DNA of 64,000 nt from Ovis canadensis (Eukaryota; Chordata; Mammalia; Artiodactyla; Bovidae), in assembly GCF_042477335.2 (NCBI RefSeq), contig NC_091250.1, positions 133,211,384 through 133,275,383 on the forward strand, written 5' to 3'. The notes beneath the pieces were generated by a model. The model saw only the letters and a list, made by a program, of their open reading frames with translations, had not been told where the DNA came from and made no database searches. Position 1 is the stretch's first letter. Every line of letters starts with the position of its first letter. The position numbers were made by a program, and so were the translations under genes. Shown one piece after another: positions 59,053-64,000 of this stretch.

Positions 59053-59352
59053 TGATGGCTCAGCTGGTAAAGAAGCCATGTGCAATGCAGGAGACCCCGG
59101 TTTGATTCCTGGGTCGGGAAGATCCGGAGAAGGGATAGGCTGCCCACTCCTGCATTCTTGGGCTTCCCTTGTGGCTCAGCTGGTAAAGAATCCACCTGCA
59201 ATTCGAGAGACCTGTGTTTGATCCCTGGGTTGGGAAGCTCCCCTGGAGAAGGGAAAGGCTGCCCACTCCCGCATTCTGGCCTGGAGAACTCCATGGACTG
59301 GACAGCCCATGGGGTCACAAAGAGTTGGACACGACTGAGCGACTTTCACTAT
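59053..59352 (+). mobile_element. Bov-tA SINE with duplicated tRNA-like head
   Basis: Two tRNA-derived heads in tandem (TGGCTCAGCTGGTAAAGAAG at about 59055 and GGCTTCCCTTGTGGCTCAGC at about 59160), then one Bov-A body ending GTTGGACACGACTGAGCGAC. It is flanked by AAACAC target-site duplications (59047-59052 and 59353-59358). The head duplication suggests a Bov-tA2/3 type subfamily. Confidence 0.9.
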
Positions 59353-59549
59353 AAACACGGACCACCCCTGCACCCTAAGGCTGCTCTAGCCCTCTGAGAT
59401 GGCCCGGAGTCTGCAGAGCTTGTTTCTCTCTAAATAAATCCACTTCTTAGCTATCACTTCGTAGCTTACTGAATTCTCTCTGTCATGAAACATCCTGAGC
59501 TCCATTAAGCCCTGAGACCAGGTGTGTGATCTCGGTTAAAAGGGGGACC

Positions 59550-59680
59550 TCTCTGTGGTCTGGTGGCTAAGACTCCAAGCTCCTAATGCAGGGGCCCAGA
59601 TTCGAACCCCGGTGGGCAAGCTAGATCCCACGGGCTATGGCAGACAGCTGAGGCGCCCCGCTGCGCCAGCCCTGATCCAT
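59550..59680 (+). mobile_element. CHR-type tRNA-derived SINE
   Basis: TGTGGTCTGGTGGCTAAGAC matches a pol III A box region and CAGATTCGAACCCCGG a B box. It is followed by AAGCTAGATCCCACGGGCTA, the body typical of cetartiodactyl CHR SINEs. Ends approximate. Confidence 0.7.
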
Positions 59681-60090
59681 CCTGTTCTCTCCACCCGGTT
59701 TACCCACGGATATTTGTCCTCCGACTTTCTTGCTTAACCGCACTCTGAAAAGGAGTGCCCTCTAGCTACACCTGGCGTTTACCCTTCCAAGACAACACTC
59801 CCTAACTCTCCTCTGCGAGCAGTCTTCATCACAGAATGTCACAGGGATGGTGACCCCGAGGACCCCCAAACCTGTCCTGGAATCACCCGATGCCTGCCCT
59901 AATGACCTCAGTGCCGCCAGGAGGAGGAGAATGCACGGCCACACCAATAGCACTCCTTGTCTCCAGCCTGTTTGCCATCCTAAACCATAAGACCTCTTCC
60001 AGCTTCCCAGGAACAGGGGAGTGGTCCTGGAAGCGTCAGCTTGCTGTGGTCCCCTCCACCTGGCAAAGTAACAAAGGCAGTCCTTTCTGT
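59680..60090. other. Unclassified sequence between SINEs
   Basis: Moderate GC, unlike the flanking GC-rich DNA, so possibly an old repeat. On the minus strand a 63-codon open frame (59762-59953) starts with a hydrophobic leader and has a cysteine-rich end. I do not recognise it as a gene. Confidence 0.35.
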
Positions 60091-60091
60091 G

Positions 60092-60215
60092 AGGTCAGCA
60101 AGTCGTGTCCCACTCTCTGCGACCCCGGGGACCGTAGCCTGCCAGGCTCCCCTGTCCAGGGATTCTCCAGGCAAGAACGCTGGGGGGGGGGGGGTTGCCA
60201 TTTCCTCCCCTCTAC
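60092..60215 (-). mobile_element. Bov-A SINE fragment
   Basis: GTCAGCAAGTCGTGTCCCAC, GACCGTAGCCTGCCAGGCTC and GGGATTCTCCAGGCAAGAAC. Interrupted by a 13-base G-run at 60182-60194. Confidence 0.88.
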
Positions 60216-60289
60216 TCCTCCAAATCTCGGTCTCCATATTTATATTTAGCATCAGGGAACAGAGGCCACTTTTTTAGCAACACACACAC

Positions 60290-60355
60290 TAAAGCTAAGC
60301 GTTCCCGTGCTGCACTAAAGATCCCACGCGCCGCAATGGAAATCAAGATCCCGCG
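60290..60355. mobile_element. CHR-type SINE tail fragment
   Basis: CACTAAAGATCCCACGCGCC then GCAATGGAAATCAAGATCCC resembles the body of CHR SINEs. Short and uncertain. Confidence 0.4.
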
Positions 60356-60356
60356 G

Positions 60357-60422
60357 GTCCTCCCTCCCTCCCTCACTCCCTCCCTCCCTCACTCACTCAC
60401 GCACTCACTTGCTCACTCACGT
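60357..60422. repeat. (CCCT)n/(CACT)n low-complexity tract
   Basis: Sixty-odd bases of CCCTCCCTCACT-type repeats grading into CTCACTCACGCACTCACTTG. Simple-sequence DNA. Confidence 0.93.
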
Positions 60423-60424
60423 GC

Positions 60425-62690
60425 CAGGTCATCCCAGTCACTGTCCATAGGAGCCAGGACTCATCCTTTCTGCCTGCTCTGGATCCAGGCAGGCTGCAGG
60501 AGTCTCTGGGTAGCTGCCCACCCATCCATTTGTTCCCCCATCCACACCCTTGAACCGTCCAGTTGGTGCCCAGCACCAGGTCTGGGACAAGGGCTGTATC
60601 TCCACCTGAGCCTGGCCCACTGCTGGGTCACTGTGGGCGTGAGGGCCACGAGTCTAGCTAGCACTTCCTGCGCCCGTGTGTCGGGCTGGGGGGCAGCACC
60701 CACCCCACTGAGAGGGAGCTCAGAAAAGTCACTGGACAAGGATGGGGCTGGGGAGGAAGGCGGGGGGGGGGAGGTCCTGCTGCGGACGGGTCCCATGGCC
60801 CCACCCCGGGCTTGCTCAGTGGCGATGGTGCCCGTCAGCTCCCCACCTGCCCTGGGCCTGGGCCTGCCAGCTGGCCCCTGTGTAGTGGGTGGGCCTGCCC
60901 TCCACTGGCCCCTGGGAGGGGCTAGGCCAGTCACAGGAGTCTGAAGAACAGAGGGGAGTGTGGGAGGGCAGGACCACTCCCCAGGCAGCCAGGCAGGGCA
61001 CCAGGTTGGTGAGGGTCCCAGGGACCCCGGGGGGCAGGGCCGGTTGGACTCTGGATGCAGCGCCGCCCGCCCACGGGAGTCTCAGGCTGGCCCAACAGTG
61101 CCCCCTGCAGGCCGCCTGCGCTCCCAACTCCCAGGTGGCCACCGCAACCCGGGCGGTGCATGGGGGGCTGAGCACCTGGGGGTCAGGAGAGCTGCGGTCA
61201 GAGGGGCACACGGGGGCCTGGGACCCCGGACCGGCTGCCGGGACCAGGAAGGGCATGCCTGTCCTGACACGGACAGCCCCACAGGTGTGCCTTCTGCCTG
61301 GAGGACACCCCCTGCAGCCCCGGGACACACCCCCACGCAGCCCCGGGGACACCCCACGCAGCCCAGGGGACACACCCTACACCCCCAGGCAGGCGCCCCC
61401 ACCCCACCCCAGGCAGCCCCCAGACAAGCCCCCGCTAAGTTAGGGGGGCCCTGCTCTGGCCCCGCCCAGGCGATGGCTCCGGCTGCTCCCCGCCAATTCC
61501 TGTCTCCCCGTGGCCTGGGTGCCGCTGGGCCGTCCCCTCTGGCCCCCCCCACCCCAGACACAGGAATGAGAGCCCCGCACCCGCGGCAGCCCAGGGCAGA
61601 GAGGGAACTCTGGGTGGCGCGCCTGGGTCACACAGGCACAGACAGAGGGCTCTTCCCCAGGGCCAGCAGCGTGGAGGGCTGGCCAGCCCCAGGGAGAGCT
61701 CGTGGGCCCCTGCCTGGCAGTCCCCACTTGCTTGGACTGTGAGGGGCTGAGGGGGTTTGGGGTTTGGCCTCGGCTGGGGGTCGCTATGCATGGAGGCAGC
61801 GCTTGACTTCGGGCGGAGTCCGTGGCAGGAGAGGGCTGGTAGGACCCCTGGGAGCGGGTGGCAGGGCGGGGACACAGCGGCTCAGCAGGGAGCCCTGTGG
61901 TCAGCCTACTCTGGCCAGCCCCCCAAGTTCCCGTCCCCCTCGAGGACTCAGCCGAATGGGTGGAGCCCAGTGAGAGGGCTGAGACTGCCCCGGGCAGCCC
62001 AGGCGGACCCTGCTGGGGGGCACGGGCGGGCGGTGATGCCCACGGACCTGGGCGGCTCCACGAGGCGGGCGAGCGCTCCGGGTGGGCGTGGCCACAGCTG
62101 CCCGAGGACAGGCGGCAGCGGCGGGGCCTCGGGTGAGACACCGCCCCGCGTGGTGGGGTCGTGACTGCTCCGGCCTCCCCTGCGGCGGACACTGATCCCA
62201 CAGCCCCGGAGGCTGGAGGGTCGCTCGGCTTCGGGATGCGGGGCTGCGTCCCGCCGGCCTGCAGACGCTGCCTTCTCGCCGCGCCCTCGCGGTGGAGGCG
62301 GAGAGGCCTCAGCGTGAGGACGCCAGTGCGTCCCATGACGGGAACCACCCCTCAGCTTCCCCTAAAGGACCCACCGCCTCCTGATCCCATCGCTTGGTCT
62401 AGGGCTCCAGCCCCTGAATCTGGGGGCCCGAACGTCCGTTCTGTATTGGGGGTTCCGGGTCCCACCCCACCGCCGGGAGGGGCTCACTGGCTGTACGTCT
62501 GGGGGTGGCTGCCAGGGCTAGGCCCACACCTCTGGCCTCCTTTCTGGCTGACCCGCTCCCGCCCAGCAGAGGCCCCCGGCCGTGGAGATGGCGTGCCAGG
62601 CGCAGGGGTGCGGAAGCCGGGGCTGCGGCTGCGTGCCCAGCTCGGGTCATGTTTACCCTCAGGAGCCCGGTGCCAGGCCCCCGCCCGGCC
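60425..62690. other. GC-rich intergenic DNA
   Basis: A small tandem repeat of GCAGCCCCGGGGACACACCC-like units lies at 61310-61375. No gene recognised. Confidence 0.4.
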
Positions 62691-62694
62691 TCTC

Positions 62695-62775
62695 AGCCCT
62701 GAGTTGACTCGGGCCCCAGGATAAACACCCATTCAGCTGCACAAGGCCCCTTTGTCCAGGGCGAGGCTGCTGGCC
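62695..62775. promoter_or_regulatory. Short element with inverted SOX-type half-sites
   Basis: GGATAAACACCCATTCAGCT then GCACAAGGCCCCTTTGTCC. ACAAGG (62741-62746) faces CCTTTGT (62749-62755), an inverted SOX-type pair, next to a FOX-like ATAAACA and a TEAD-like CATTC. Candidate control element; sits near where TACC3 should begin. Confidence 0.35.
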
Positions 62776-64000
62776 TAGGACGCTGTCCGGCGGCCCGTGT
62801 CCTCAGCGTGGCCAGCCGCCCCTCGTGGCCTTGTCTGGGCAGACGCCGGGCCCAGCTCAGAGGCCCCAGCTGGGGACAGCGCCCTGGGCGGCTTGTGGAG
62901 TGGCAAGCAGCAGGGGGCAAGCCTGCGGGCTCTCTTGGAGTGAGCCACGTAGCTACAGCCTCGGGGCCCCCGCCCTCGCCAGCTCCTGTGGGAGGTGTGG
63001 GGGGTGGTCCCGGCGCTGCAGGCATCCCTTGCCCACCCTGGCCCCTGCGGGTGGGCCCACAGACCCCTGGGCAAGGTGCGGCCAGCCAGGGGAGGGCCTG
63101 GCGTCGGGAGGTGGCTGGCTTGGGCCTCGAGGGCACAGTCTTGGGGCTAGCTGGGGTGACTCTGGCAGGAGCCCCAGGACCCCGCAGCCCTGCATCTGGC
63201 TGGGTTCGGGTGCTGAGGACACCCCTCCAGGAGTTAAGCAGAAAGCGGCCGGCCTGGGCCAGGGTCCTGCAGGCCCCGCCCAGCGGCTTGGCCCTGACGT
63301 GGGGGCCGGGACAGCTTCTTGAGCGCAGGAGGGCTGTGTGTGACTCAGGTCAGGAGAGGCCTGCTGGCGGTGTTGCTGAGGATGGGGGAGTTGGGGGACC
63401 CACAGGGGTCCCCGGGGGCTCCCAGGGAGCCTGGGGCTGGGAGGAGTGGCCCCCAGTCCCCACCCCTGTCACTCTGAGTTCTGAGAAGGGGCATGCTGTG
63501 CAACTGCGGGGGCCACAGTGGCGCCCGAGGGAGTGTGGGGGGCGGGCATCCCCAGGGTCCCATCCTTCTGCCGCGTGTGGCCGGCAGCGACCCCTGGTGG
63601 CGGCGAGCATGCCACTGCGGCCCCCCAGGGACCTGCCCTCCTGAAGGGGTGGGGGCGTGGCCTGCTGCCTCTCCGTGGGGACCCCTGCTCCCTGTACTGG
63701 TTCCCCCCGCCTCAGGACGGCGCCCTGGGCTCGGGGTGGACGTGCAGACCCTGGAGGTGCCCTCTGGCGGTTCCCAGGTCATGTCGTGAGGAGTAACCGC
63801 TCCAGAGCTCGAGCTTCCCTGACCAGTGTCCAGCCAGCGGTCGGCCTGCCCCCTCCACGGTCCCGCTGCCCAGCAGGCTGGGCCTGCTCGGTTCAGAGGG
63901 CCCCCTGGGGCCGCCCGGCCCTCATTGCCCCCAGGCCAGGGACCCCCGGCCCTGCCCCATGGGAAGGGGCCCAGGAGGAAGATGCGCTCAGCCTCTCCCG
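62775..64000. other. GC-rich DNA at the right edge
   Basis: No TACC3 coding or 3' UTR sequence can be recognised. The gene is expected just outside the window in the same orientation as FGFR3. Confidence 0.4.

Larger units (their letters stand above)
58750..59545 (+). mobile_element. Solo LTR of a ruminant endogenous retrovirus, split by two SINEs
   Basis: The LTR is in three pieces: 58750-58911, a short joint at 59028-59052, and 59353-59545. They join logically across two insertions that have target-site duplications. Visible LTR features include CGCTCATTAGCCTATGAAAT upstream, a TATAAA near 59350-59355, CTCTGAGATGGCCC, and an AATAAA poly(A) signal in TCTCTCTAAATAAATCCACT (about 59434). The end reads GAGACCAGGTGTGTGATCTC. 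No viral genes are adjacent. Outer ends are approximate. Confidence 0.7.

Noticed and set aside
62775-64000. Possible TACC3 exons at the right edge.
   Set aside because: No coiled-coil TACC-domain peptide or conserved splice-bounded segment is visible.

Overview
The window is nuclear DNA from a ruminant, most likely a bovid such as cattle, sheep or goat. The species call rests on ruminant-specific repeats: BOV-A2, Bov-A and Bov-tA SINEs, BovB LINE 3' ends and a bovine-type ERV LTR. The DNA is very GC-rich and gene-poor by length. The one protein-coding gene I can assemble completely is FGFR3, on the minus strand. Seventeen coding exons of the mesenchymal (IIIc) form, plus the mutually exclusive epithelial IIIb exon, have canonical GT/AG borders. 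They splice in frame to 800 residues (IIIc) or 802 residues (IIIb).

Layout. 1-1622 looks like the 3' UTR of a plus-strand gene ending at an AATAAA at 1602. By conserved synteny (TACC3 - FGFR3 - LETM1) this is probably LETM1, but no LETM1 coding sequence is present. 1640-5110 separates the two convergent 3' ends and carries an unexplained CpG-rich block at 3290-3880. FGFR3 runs from its poly(A) signal (5134-5139) through the stop codon (6666-6668) and ATG (19288-19290) to a GC-box, TATA-less CpG-island promoter near 19950-20280. Intron 2 (13929-19181) holds a BovB fragment, a three-copy 75-bp repeat and an AT-rich island that looks like an enhancer.

20300-64000 is about 44 kb upstream of FGFR3. 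I see no convincing protein gene there; the next gene expected is TACC3, beyond the right edge. Its content is ruminant repeats (SINEs at 23.4, 27.9-28.6, 58.9-59.4 and 60.1 kb; BovB at 30.9-31.9 kb; LTR at 58.75-59.54 kb), minisatellites (32.7-33.0 and 50.8-51.4 kb), and several short AT-rich cores inside GC-rich DNA (22.3, 23.6-23.9, 24.2-24.5, 41.3-41.5, 43.9-44.4, 47.8-48.1, 55.1 and 62.7 kb). These cores carry homeodomain, SOX and octamer-like motifs and are candidate distal control elements for FGFR3 or its neighbours.

How it fits together: FGFR3 encodes a fibroblast growth factor receptor tyrosine kinase that restrains growth-plate cartilage. The noncoding half of the window is plausibly its regulatory landscape. 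I found no previously undescribed coding system. The most useful leads are the paired inverted SOX-type motifs at 22345-22377, the orphan CpG island with an octamer and long inverted repeat at 43.9-44.4 kb, the predicted upstream ORF in the FGFR3 leader, and an identical 31-bp direct repeat flanking exon 6. Open reading frames elsewhere are long only because stop codons are rare in GC-rich DNA.
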